Origin: Chlorops oryzae
Lineage: Eukaryota; Arthropoda; Insecta; Diptera; Chloropidae
Length of the DNA stretch: 64,000 nt
Direction of reading: 5' to 3'
Assembly: GCA_020466095.1 (NCBI GenBank)
Contig: CM035807.1
Location: 23,945,881-24,009,880, forward strand
Part shown: positions 12,971-23,523 of the stretch, piece after piece
Numbering within the stretch: position 1 is the stretch's first letter
How the letters are laid out: each line of letters begins with the position of its first letter
Made by a program: the position numbers and the translations under genes
Notes under the pieces: generated by a model
The model's database searches: none
Seen by the model: the letters and a program-made list of their open reading frames with translations, nothing else
What the model was told of the DNA's origin: nothing

Positions 12971-13358
12971 CACTGCAAAAAAAGTTAAAGATTTGTTACG
13001 TTTTGTGAAAAAATTTTTCTTAGTGTAAAAATTTCAAAAAATATTTTAAGTTTTCTTGTTTTATTACTGATAAATATCTTTTAAGTTCATCTTTCTATCT
13101 CAATTGGCTGTGAAGATTTTTGATTTTGAAAAAAGGCTTAATGAAACCAGATTTTCAGGGATATTTTAAGGACTATTCAAAATAATAAACCTAAAAAGTA
13201 GTTCTTTCAGTGTTTTAAGAGTACCTATTGAAAAATAAACAAAAGTTTAAAATTACTTTCAAGGTGCCGCAGTCGGCCGGACACTTTAAAAGGGGTTTAA
13301 GAAGACCATGTGAATTGCCAATATAAATTTTTATTTAGTTATATATTTTTTTTTAGTG
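12971..13358. mobile_element. TA-flanked CACTG/A-run MITE (388 bp)
   Basis: The left end reads TA-CACTGCAAAAAAA. The right end, read inward, is TA-CACTAAAAAAAAA. The layout (TA target, CACT start, A run) is shared with the larger element at 17,214-18,477. No coding capacity. The low complexity of the ends limits confidence. Confidence 0.45.
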
Positions 13359-13460
13359 TATGAAATGCGAGTTAATGTTAAAAAAAAAAAAATGGTTTCC
13401 CTCTCGGGCTACGGGAAATTATTACAATGATCATTCCTGTGTAACTTAAGGGGTACTGGC

Positions 13461-13790
13461 TGGCAGTAATTCCAACTACTCACAGACTAGTCACAAAAGT
13501 ACCGGACAACTGCCATTTAATTTGCCAACCAATGTTTAAAACTGTATTTTTTAACATTGTGCTCTCATTGGAAAATAACCATTGCTACATTTAGCTCAAT
13601 TAGAAGTCAGTTGGCCCGAATATACCAGTTGTTCTAAGTTTTAACTTAACTTCTTCCAAACCTCTTGTTGTTGCAACTAAAGGATTTCTAGCCAATTACC
13701 TTACAAAAAATATGGTACATTTTGAATGGTCATATTTCGAGTAACCTTAGAGTACTCCTTTTTGCTATGTTAACCTCTTCATTACTGCAG
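13461..13790. mobile_element. GCAGTAAT-ended MITE
   Basis: The left end has GGCAGTAAT (13,462-13,470) and the right end has ATTACTGC (13,781-13,788), an inverted pair. The left part matches the fragment at 9,320-9,395. It directly abuts the TSD of the hAT MITE at 13,799. Its own TSD is not evident. Confidence 0.4.
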
Positions 13791-13798
13791 GGTAGGTT

Positions 13799-13981
13799 CA
13801 GGGACAGATTTAGACAATTTTCCGCTCAAGGCAGTTGCGATTTTGTCGCCTCAGACAGCAGCTGAAGGATCGCCTTTTCTGTGACTGATGCATTAATGAT
13901 GCCCCTGAAAGGTCCTGCCGCCCAGAAAAGTTTCGGCCCTAGAAAGCTGCCTATGTTGTTTGCTCGGTAAATCCGCCACTG
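13799..13981. mobile_element. hAT-type MITE (183 bp)
   Basis: The left end CAGGGACAGATTTA and the right end, read inward as CAGTGGCGGATTTA, are imperfect inverted repeats. The 8-bp flanks GGTAGGTT (13,791-13,798) and GATAGGTT (13,982-13,989) match at 7 of 8 positions. This fits an old hAT insertion. No coding capacity. Confidence 0.68.
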
Positions 13982-13989
13982 GATAGGTT

Positions 13990-16959
13990 ATATGCTCTAA
14001 AGGCAACTCGCCACGGCACGCCGCAAACAACGGCTCGCCTGTAGGTGCCCTAAATCTTCCGCCTTTAAATAACCAAGGGCAACAGGATGTTATGAAATAC
14101 AGCAGCCAAAAATATGCATACTTATAAATATATATATTATTTTTAATATTGTGGATCCTACTTATCCTTGAAAATAAGTGAATTTGAAGTTTGACCTAGC
14201 AAGGATTTTTTGAATTCTTAGAATCTTTTTAAGGCCCTAACTAAGCTGCCAAGGATTGAAATTTTCAAATGCTTATTTTTCGATGATGAATTTAAATATT
14301 TTTCTATTGCCCTAGATATAACGAAATTCCATCTCGTAGATAACAAAGTTCCTAAGGCGGAATAATTTTAATAAAACATTTCAAACGAAATGGAATTTTG
14401 TTATTATTATTATTTAAAGCACGAAACAAGTCGGAAATGTCCTCACAAAACAGAAAAACATTTCAGTTGGTCCTTTGTTTGCCCGCTCAATACTTGAAAG
14501 CTCTCCTTCGAAAAGTTGTTGAAAATCCTCGAGAGCTTAAGGTCCTCTTATTTGGCAATCATTAGAAAGCATTTTTCTCGATAAGCCATAAATCCACAAA
14601 AAAACTCTTGAAGATGGAAAAATGAAAAATACTTAGAAAATAGAAAACGAACTGCTCATTATGTCGTCTCATCAAAGAAAACTCCCACGCAGTATTTTGC
14701 TCTGTCATTTCAGAGATTTCTCTAACCCCAATCGAGTGGCCAATTAAAGGATAAGAATTTATGATTTTCTCCTCAAATGGAAATAAACTCAAGCATGAAT
14801 AAATCAAGAAATGGCAAGAAAAAAAAAAAGAAAAAACAATCACGATAACTTAAGCTCAATTAGTAATCGGGAGCATGTCCCAAATGAAATTGAATAACCT
14901 TAAACTCTTGATTTTCATTTTATTTATTTATTTTATTTTTTCTTTATAAGTACGTTTCTATTTATTCTTCAATTGCTTTGCTTAGGTCATGATGATTAGG
15001 TCACAGATGAGAGCACTCAAGCGTCCACAAGGGGACGCAAGCAATAAATCAGCAATTAATGTAAACGGACACGGGTCGCAGACGCAGCAGCAGGAGCAGC
15101 AGCAGGTTCCCTTCTACCGCTGATTGCATTTATGTTTTAAGGGATCAAGTTTTGATTTGCCCAAGATTTATTCCATTCCGTAAGCTACACTGTCACACAG
15201 CTTTCCGCCTTCGTTCCCTTCACGCTTAAATTGATACTTGAACTTGTGGTGTTCACGAGAAACACAGAAAGCGAGAAGAGGGACAGAGCAAGAGAGAGAG
15301 AGAGAGAGAGTGAGCTGACCTTACCTTCACAAAAATTTTATTGCTTGAGTTTCTTCACCCTTCCTCCGACAGTGTTCCCCCCCCCCCCCTCCCCTCACGC
15401 CCATCCTTCGCGCTTTCCAATTTCTACGCTCGGTCTTTGTCTGTGCTGTGGAAAATTCTATGCGATTGAGCAATTTAACGCCACGCGAGCACGAAGACTT
15501 TCGTTCATTTCATATGTTTCTGTTTCTGTTTCTGTTTCTATTTCCAATTCTATTTCTGTTGTTGTTTCTGTATTCGCTGTCACCATTTCTGCTTCTATTT
15601 CCACCTCAATGGAACGGAAGGCAACAAGCACAACTAACTGGCTAGCCACAGCCAAATGAACAATTTACCCATTTCGAATTATCGTAAATTAGCGGAATTG
15701 CAAACGCGATGATAATAAAACAAAACGCAAAAATTAAAAACAAGAGAGAGAGAGAGAGCGAGGGAGAGAGAGAGAGAGAGAGGAAGAGAGAAGGAAAAAA
15801 TCTTCAAATGAAAAGCAATTTTGCGGAATTTTCCCCAGTCCAGAAATGTTGCTCCAATCGAACTTCATTCAGATTTAAGCGCAGCAATTTCGCGTGATCA
15901 TAGGGCAATGAAATTTCTTAAATTCAAATTTAATACTCATGCACACCAATCATGCACACTCATGCAGACCCAAACTCATTGAAGTACCTGCGCGTATGAC
16001 CATTTAATGGGAAATCCTTCTCGCGGGTATAAATGACACAACGAGTTCCTCCTCGTTCTTCATCCTTCACCGTCGGCGGCGTTGCAACGTTGCTTCGCGT
16101 TCTTTTCCAGCGAAGGAAGGAATCTCGGCTAAATGCAACCGCTGATATTGCTGGGTTGTAACGACAGCATCCATTTCCATTCCATTGGGGTGTGAATTTT
16201 CGAGTTGTGATGGTCACACCAAAAACGAGAAACTAAAAGGATAGCAGAGCAATCGAATGAAGTCCTTCGTGATGGCAAAAATCTCGCATTCCAAACAAGC
16301 CAGTCAGCCAGTCACCACTCGCTGCGAGTCCCAGGCTCCATTTCGGTGCATTCGTCGATATGTTCGCTGGCATTTTATGTACTTTTTGGTGCGTACCCAC
16401 GCACACACAAAGACACATTAACATACAAGTGAGTGTAGTCTTCCTTCCGTCAGGATGCATTGTTGCTCGTGTAGGACTGTTGCGAGCAGTTTTGCTGTTT
16501 ACCATTTTGTTTTCGGCATTGTGAATGCGATGCATTCAAACGCATCTGCGCTCCAAACTGTCAACTAACTTTAATTGACTTTCATAGCAAATGAGTGTGC
16601 ATGCAACAACAACAACAACAATGAAGTCGCAACAACACAAAGTACAGTTTTAATGGCAAGCGTCGACATTTAACTCAAAATACGAGAACAACAGCAAAAC
16701 AAAAGAAAAATTGCGACGAAACTGCGTACAAAATTGCGAACATGCAATTGAGCCAGTTGAATGCTTTGCAAATTTAAAAAAAAAAAAAAAAAAAACCCGC
16801 GTGAGAAAAATTTTCATACAACTTCAGCACGTTGTATGCGTGCTCGTCTATCTTATTCAACTGACGGGCAAAGTTGACGAATGATTGTGTCCCACCTATG
16901 AGAAAGAATTCAAGTCCTTCAAACCATTTCATTTCGAAGATTTAATTCCATTTTTGTTT
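13990..16959. other. Intergenic DNA with microsatellites
   Basis: It holds GA runs at about 15,290-15,310 and 15,743-15,792, a C run at about 15,377-15,388, a TTTCTG-type tandem array at about 15,515-15,606, a CAA run at about 16,604-16,620 and an A run at about 16,776-16,795. The 142-codon open frame across 15.23-15.66 kb is produced by these arrays and is not called. No gene is supported. Confidence 0.6.
15515..15606 (+). repeat. TTTCTG-type minisatellite
   Basis: A degenerate hexamer array (TTTCTG, TTTCTA, TTTCCA and similar) lies downstream of a C run. Its translation in both strands yields long repetitive open frames that should not be read as protein. Confidence 0.8.
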
Positions 16960-17627
16960 TTAACTTTAATGATTTTTATTTATTTATTGAAATTTCAGGT
17001 TTAAGAGAGCTAAATTCGGTCAAATACGACTCTGAAAATGCGAGGAGCTCAAAGAAAAGTAGTAAATTTTCTATCGAAAACGTCCTTTTTTCAATGGAAG
17101 TAAAGGAGAAATGTTTGAGAGGTTTTAAGGGTACAAAGGGGCACTGCGACGTCGATTTTCTCATGTAAATAATTCAGGTCAGATTTATTTATACACGGCA
17201 GGACATGTCGTTACACTGAAAAAAATTATAGCACCATGTGCTATATTTTGTGAGCGCTAATTGCTATAACTATAGTAGAAAATGGGATAGTCGATCTTTG
17301 TTACTGCGTCTGCTATATTTTATACGAAACTTTAATAGCTGCTATTGCTATAATTTAATATAACCCGTGCTACACCAATAGCAGTTTATGCTATTATTGG
17401 TCATAGTTTTTGCTATATGAACATAATATCTACAGATATAAAATATAGCTACTCAGTGCTATAGCATATGGTAACTGGCCTAGCACAAGCGACTGAGAAA
17501 AAAGAAAAATGTTATTTTGTGTTTCAACTTTTTTATTTATTTATTTTATTTTATTTATTATATATTTTTTTTTTTATCTTTTTTTTATTTTAAAGTTTCT
17601 TTGTCTTATATCTCCTTAAATTTTCTC

Positions 17628-17700
17628 GCCTCCACCGTGCCTCGAACCGCTGACCTCCAGTTTGCTGGTCGAATGTCTTAACCATTACGCTAAACGAACG
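17628..17700 (-). other. tRNA-like sequence inside the TA-flanked element
   Basis: Read on the minus strand there is an A-box-like TTTAGCGTAATGGTTA and, about 35 bases on, a B-box-like GGTTCGAGGCAC. The T-arm stem does not pair well and no proper 7-base anticodon loop forms, so this is a degenerate tRNA-derived sequence rather than a working tRNA gene. Confidence 0.5.
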
Positions 17701-17956
17701 AATTTAATGTCTTGGTCAAAATGCTCACTTGAGTTTATGGTTGCTCAGGTCTTGGGAAACGTGCTTAAAAATTTTTTTCACTCCAAAAATTAATTACTTG
17801 AAAATAAACCCATTACAAAAAAAAAAAAAATAATAATAGTAACCTTAAAAATTTAGGGGAAAATTTTTGTCTTCCCAAACAACTGAACTTTGAACAAAAC
17901 AAAAAACTGTAATTTATAAAATAAAGTACAAAAAAAAAAAAAAATTAGGGAATATC

Positions 17957-18042
17957 CCCGCCGCCAACATGGATCGAACCCCGAACCTCTCGACTGTTAT
18001 TTTATAGTTTGAACCACCAAGCTATCAAACACTTTTCGGGGA
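17957..18042 (-). other. Second tRNA-like sequence inside the same element
   Basis: On the minus strand it begins CCCCG and ends CGGGG (possible acceptor-like pairing). It has an A-box-like GATAGCTTGGTGGTTCAA and a B-box-like GGGGTTCGATCC. The T-arm stem pairs poorly. It has the same orientation as the tRNA-like block about 300 bases away. It could be an old SINE head or a captured tRNA pseudogene. Confidence 0.5.
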
Positions 18043-18516
18043 GTTGATCAGAATGCGAACTTAAAGCAGTCAACAGGGAGGAGCAGATAAAAGGGAGAAT
18101 TGCAAAAATGAGAGCACATTTCAAGGCATAGTAGAGAGCGAGAGAGAGTAAACGAGAGCGAATTTGAATAGAGAGAGATTGAAATGAATATAATTTACTC
18201 ATTATAGCTGCATATGCTATGTAAATAGCCGCAGATGCATTACAATCATTCTCAGCTATAATGAGTAGCTGCATATGCTATGCAAATAGCCGCAGATGCT
18301 TTAAAATCATTCTCCTACAGCTATATTCATTTTCTAACAAAATATAGCTATGTTGGCTATGTTTGTTTGAAATCAAGACATTTCGCTAGCTGAAATTCAT
18401 ATAAAATATAGCAAATGCAGTAATAACGCCGTTGCTATAGTTTATAGCAAGCAAGTAGTAGTTCTGTTTTTTGAGTGTATAGATAGACAAACACAAGACT
18501 GTCAAACAATCTCTAA

Positions 18517-18978
18517 GGCTGCGGTTAAGTAAATGCATAAATTAAGTCTTACGACTACGCAGTCATGCTTTAGAGCTGGAAAAATATCGAAAACACCATC
18601 GATAGTTTTTCCAAGTTTTCATTGTTGGATATTTTAGGGATTAATTCGGAAAATTGTCCCTTGATTTCCCATCAATTTAGGGGGACTTCTCACGCTTAGG
18701 TGAGATCTAGATCTAGTTTACATACAAACAATTCGAACAATTTTCAATCCGTTTTCTCTTTGGCTCACTATCGATAATTGTCCAACTCTACAAAGTCGTG
18801 CGCGCAACGGACGAAAAACAATATTATTTGGTCGAATCGAAAAGGTCGTACGAGTGTGCACTGAAGAGCCGCTAGAACTATAACCACAAAACATAATTTC
18901 CTTGTTTTTGTTTTAACAGGCGTGCTCGTGCGTTGTCATAAGACTTATTTTACGCATCTAAGTACTACAACCGCAGCC
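18517..18978. mobile_element. TAA-flanked (PIF/Harbinger-type) MITE, 462 bp
   Basis: The left end GGCTGCGGTTAAGTA and the right end, read inward as GGCTGCGGTTGTAGTA, are inverted repeats; the similarity continues through a 'TAAGTCTTAYGAC' block about 35 bases in. TAA occurs on both sides (18,514-18,516 and 18,979-18,981). The homologous repeat at 38.2 kb has a single TAA and no insertion. A 3-bp TWA target is typical of PIF/Harbinger. No coding capacity. Confidence 0.8.
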
Positions 18979-19015
18979 TAAAACGAACCGCAACGACTGC
19001 GAAACAATTTCACTA

Positions 19016-19455
19016 CCCAGCAGCCAAAATGAGCTCACAAAATTGAAAATTTCTATTGTAGCTCAAATTGAAGACGAGTCTTAAGAAGAGCTAAATATGA
19101 GATTCAAATTGAAAACCGAAAATGAAACTCGTTGTGAGCTAATAATGAGCTCAGAATGCCATCAATCCTAATGCTTTTTGGACCAAAAAATGACGTATTT
19201 GTCACATCAATCGAATAATTTTTTTGCCAGTTAATTATGGGGTATTTCTGGGGTGTATAACTTTTAAAATGTGTTATTTTTATTACCTATTAATTCATAT
19301 CATATTGGGCTCTTAATGAGTTTAGAAAAGTGCGCCAAATAGCTCATATGTATGTATCTGATATTTCTCTCCCCTATTTTAGACTTTGAATCAAAATTTT
19401 TTCAACTCATAAATAGCTTGTTTTGAGAAATTTTGAGTAAAAATTGCCTGATGGG
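19016..19455. mobile_element. TA-flanked CCCAKCAG MITE (440 bp)
   Basis: The left end CCCAGCAGCCAA and the right end, read inward as CCCATCAGGCAA, are inverted repeats flanked by TA (19,014-19,015 and 19,456-19,457). The empty site 'cactatag' is preserved at about 38,251. The interior is rich in GAGCTC/GAGCTMA words, possibly subterminal binding motifs. No coding capacity. Confidence 0.75.
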
Positions 19456-19520
19456 TATAGAACGAATCACCCCCGGGAAGTATTTCCTTAAAAATTTTTC
19501 TCCGTGAAAAAAGGAAGCAT

Positions 19521-21611
19521 ATAGCTCCATTGGTTAATTCGAAGACATTCATCATTTAGATTACCAGATCAGTTGATTCCAAAGAATAGCGCGAACCCTG
19601 AAAGATCGTTTTCCGATACATGGCAAAGGTGTGAGTTTAACACTCGGGCGTTTGTAGATAGCGTTTTCCGGCAAGATTTAACGCTTTACGACAGCGCCTA
19701 TCGTTCGAATTTATTTTTCGAAAATTCGAATTAATGTGGAACTATTTTCCATAACATCTGGATGCACGCCTACGCGGCCGTTAAGAAAATCTTTCAAATT
19801 TGAAGAAGATAAAAAAAAGTGGCATATATGTTCGGAAAAAATTTCGAAAAATTATTAGAAAATTTGAGATCAAATTTAAAATTGGATTTTTAAGAAATCA
19901 AAATGTTGAATTATTCTGGCCTTCAATCTAAGGCTTTTATAATTTGCAGATGTATAACGAAATTAACGGTTCAAAATTTTTTAGTTTGATTCCATCACTT
20001 TCGGTACGATCAAATCGAGAGAATTTTTTCAATATTTTAAAGTTTCCATCAGGGGAAAAAACGTTGAGCTTAGTGCAAACGGAGGGTGTGGCAATTCGCT
20101 TTTGTATGGAAAAGAAAACAACGCACAACTAATGAGATTCCAAAAAGGAGAACTATCAAAGAAAGTAACACTGAATGCGTATACCTCGGAAATAATGTGC
20201 AAAATCAGGGAAATAAGCAATTAAAACAGCTGGTTTCGGATAAAATAATCGATATTTCGTTTTAATTTTGAGCAGCGTTGCCATATCAATCTCAGAAGTC
20301 CACAATCAAATCCTTCCTTTCAATGAACTGCGAAGTCTGCAAAAAGTATATGTTGGCTAAGGTAGACTTTTGATAAATACCTATGTGTGTCAGTAATACA
20401 ACCCAGGGGCGGACTGGGAGTCAAAGTGCCCGCCAGGCGTTTGAAAAATAGAGCCCCGTTACCTAACTAAAAAAAATCTACTAGATAGAAAACTGGTAAA
20501 ATGGGGTTTTTAAATAAACATCATAATTAAAAAAATATAAATAAAACTCCATACTCCATGAACATTGATCCCAGATACAGCGTACTGGGGGCCCACTGGG
20601 AATTTTCCCAGTTGCCCGGTCCTTATATAATCCATATTGAGCCGCTGGTCGCATTTTCGACAAGTCAATTCACATAAAATCTATCTCTTTTATTTACCAT
20701 TAAAAACTCTTTCATGGAGGGAGAAAAAAGTTCAGAAATGTTTCGACGGGCTAAGAAAAAACTAATCAATGTTCACAATGAATCGATATGCATTAAGATG
20801 ATTCAATTAATCGGGGGCATAAGCCAGGCTACGATGAAGGGGGATTATTTGTTTTTAATTCAAAATTGAAATATATTTACGCTTATGGCTCGATTTTCAA
20901 GTTAATTCAGTCTTAAAGGGGAGTCGATTGCCACATCATCGCTCCGTCAAATACGCCCGTGATCATAACGACAAAAATTTCATACAATGAATAAAGTTTT
21001 AATTAAAAAAGATATAATCCAACCTACCGAAACATGAAAAATGAGCTCAATTACGTTCGTTAAAAAAAAAGAGAAACAAAAACGGAAAATTTCTGCTTCA
21101 TGGACATCAATTTCTGATCGTTGATAAGCTTAAGTTGCTTTGTCTACACGGCTTGCAATTTATCACCATATATACATATACTTATTGTTTTTTGTTCTAC
21201 ACGTATTGTAGTTTTTCACTTTACTTGCCTCAATTTTATGCATCAATTGATTTAATTGTTTATGTAATGAAAAAAAAAAAAAAAATTCCCCATTCGCAGT
21301 CGATTCAGTTTTTGATTATAGAATGATTTGAGTTCATTTCTATTAGAGAAACTGAAAAGATTTATTTACGAACTCGAGATTTTATGAAGATCATATGCAT
21401 TTAAATATTTTCATCAATTCCAAATGGGATCATAATTCGCTTTTGTGAATATTATCTTTCATTTCTGTTCATGCTTGTCATTCGCACAATTTAGATGAGT
21501 CTCCTCCATCGATCTTTTGCTCTATCCTTATCTGAGGCTTGACCTTAAGGTGAAGGCATTTCTAATTCTTCAATCTTCTGAAAAATTTCCTTATTTCATG
21601 TCGTTAACCAT
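19521..21611. other. Intergenic DNA, no supported gene
   Basis: AT-rich. A possible hAT-like left end (CAGGGGCGGACTGGG) lies at about 20,405 without a demonstrable partner. An A run sits at about 21,270-21,285. No coding region is defended. Confidence 0.5.
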
Positions 21612-21850
21612 TCAAAGAGCGTAGGGGAAGCGTGCTTTGCTCTTGATCCCGGGGTCCAAGGTTCGATTTCCGGCACAGGCGAAACGGAGTGTCATTTTCC
21701 AAGCCTAGGACTGGTTTTTCAAAAATTGCATGCTAGAGGTACACTACAAAAAAAATAATACAAACACAAGAAAACCTCTCCTGGTATCACAATGGGCCGG
21801 TAAACGGCCTAAGTGGCAGCAACTCCAACATACATACATACATAAAAACA
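21612..21850 (+). mobile_element. tRNA-derived SINE
   Basis: The head 21,620-21,680 resembles a tRNA: GTAGGGGAAGCGTGC near the A box and GGTTCGATTTCCGGCAC at the B box. It is followed by a tRNA-unrelated body, which includes 'tggtatcacaatgggccgg', and it ends in a CATA tandem array at about 21,830-21,845. This is the usual order for an insect SINE. No target duplication was identified, so the ends are approximate. Confidence 0.55.
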
Positions 21851-23523
21851 TGCATACATATCCATCCAAAGGGTTAAGACGAAAAGTGCAGAATTTTTTA
21901 AAAAGGATATTAAAGCTTAATAGACCTCATCTGAGAATATTCCATGTCCAAATGTCTACACTAATCTTCTCGAAACTGAAATCAATCTTAAATAGATAAG
22001 ATTAAGAACAGCAATCATTAGGAGGTCTAAATGGACTTAAAAAAAAAAGTTTCAGTATAAAAACTAAAAAACAATAATGCTTACAGCTGAATACCTTTGC
22101 TGTCTACCATTATCTCTAGATTACAGAAAATCCAAAGTAATTGGTTTATCTAATAACAACCAAAAAAAAAAAAATCATTCACCAGCATCTACTTACTTAT
22201 AACTGTGATGAAATTATATTCTATCTTAAAGAGCAAAATGCAAATCATGAAAATAAAGGAGCTTGTTAAATTCTTTTGAATTAGTAAAATCATATTTTCC
22301 CATACAGTTTCTTCTTTCAGTCGTTCGCCCCAAACTGGGTCAGGAGGCAAGTTGCTACTCTGTTCGCTATTTGCAAGTCGCTGCTCCAGCGTATCGCTTT
22401 GAATTATTTTGAAAGCTAACTCCATATGTCCGCACACACATTCAAAAAGTACAAAACAGCGGCATTTGTATGGCTGTGTGTGTGTGTGCATGCGTGTGTG
22501 TATGCTGTATGCTGAACTATTCAGCTCAAGTATATACAATATGATGCAAGAACGCCTCCGACGTCCATGACAAGGACCCTTCAAGCTCGTGAAGGTTTAG
22601 AGCTCGCCATGCACTTGTATATGAAAATGCATAAGCACGATCTGTGTCGCAGAATGACACTCATACAACTGTCTGCAAGCTACAATAATACCGCACGTAT
22701 ATACATATATATCAAAATATATTTATATATATGATAGTCATATATGAACGTCCATACGTATGCACACATGTGCGTGAGGATATGCATGGATCCACTTTTC
22801 TACGATTCATTCATGCGGAATACGCTTGGCATTTTGGATTTATGGAGAGGATGTATCTATGAGTTATAACGAGCGGCAGTGAATACACAAATGAATTTAT
22901 AACCATATGCAGTGAATTGTAGATGCTGCAATGCAATCCGAACGCATATGGTTCAGATATGGCATTTTTTTGCTATTTCTTTTTGGAAGATTAAGGCATT
23001 AAAAAATGAAATCGTAGTCCTTAGCTGCAGAAAATCAAAATGATTGTAGCACTAGTTTGCTTTCCCATTTCTTTTTTTTTCTTCTTTTTGCCTTCTTTTT
23101 TCTCTCTATTTTTTCTTTTTTTTTTTGCCATTGATTCTTTCGTTTTGCATTTTCGTTCAATAATTGCTTAAGGTGATGGCAAAAGTGCTTTGATTGGAAT
23201 TGTACGAAGCTGAAAGGAACGTTCTTTGATGGTTGATTACATACCGAACGATGATGATTTTCCATAAATGGAAAAAGGAATATTCGCTCTGATATCCTGG
23301 AAGTGAAGTCTATCTTTTGAAGCTTAGAAGTCATTTGAGAATGAAATGGGTGAACGGAAAATTGAGAGAGAAAAGGTAAAACTGATAATTGGAAGAAGAA
23401 ATTCGAATACCAGTTCCGAAATCAACACATTTATTAAACGAACAATTAAAAGGATAAGCTATCGAAGAAAATATGAATTATGTGAATTGCAAATAAATTT
23501 TCTTCTTTTAATTATAAAATAAA
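21851..23523. other. Intergenic DNA, no supported gene
   Basis: It contains a GT-rich tract (about 22,470-22,505), an AT-alternating block (about 22,698-22,735) and a T-rich tract (about 23,070-23,126). The open frames of about 100-130 codons overlapping these tracts show no domain signal. Confidence 0.5.

Larger units (their letters stand above)
17214..18477. mobile_element. TA-flanked non-autonomous transposon with subterminal TATAGC arrays (1264 bp)
   Basis: The ends CACTGAAAAAAAT and, read inward from the right, CACTCAAAAAACAG are imperfect TIRs flanked by TA (17,212-17,213 and 18,478-18,479). The empty site is present in the homologous repeat at 38.2 kb. Both subterminal zones (17,220-17,490 and 18,190-18,470) are packed with TATAGC/GCTATA words in both orientations, as expected for clustered transposase binding sites. 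A unit of about 60 bp is tandemly repeated at about 18,207-18,325. The centre contains two tRNA-like sequences on the minus strand. No transposase is encoded, and the superfamily is undetermined. Confidence 0.72.
16960..19520 (+). repeat. Dispersed repeat (copy 1) split by three nested insertions
   Basis: The parts 16,960-17,213, 18,478-18,516, 18,979-19,015 and 19,456-19,520 align in order with the much shorter sequence at 37,897-38,335. Shared phrases include 'tttaagagagctaaattcgg', 'tttctatcgaaaac', 'tttatttatac.cggcag', 'gaaacaatttcacta' and 'cccgggaa.gtatttcc'. Between these parts sit three elements with their own TIRs and duplicated targets (TA, TAA, TA). The 'ctgccacgccca' phrase in copy 2 relates the host repeat loosely to the GTCY-bearing repeats. 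Confidence 0.75.

Noticed and set aside
15231..15659. 142-codon open frame with RERERE and SVSVSIS stretches, and its antisense TETETE frame
   Set aside because: Both are direct translations of GA and TTTCTG tandem arrays.
17628..18042. Two functional tRNA genes
   Set aside because: A- and B-box-like words are present but the T-arm and anticodon arms do not fold properly; treated as tRNA-derived sequences inside a transposon.
20405..20655. Possible hAT element: CAGGGGCGGACTGGG at about 20,405 and a CAGCGGC-type end near 20,650
   Set aside because: The flanking octamers do not match and the inner parts of the ends differ; only the first few bases are shared.
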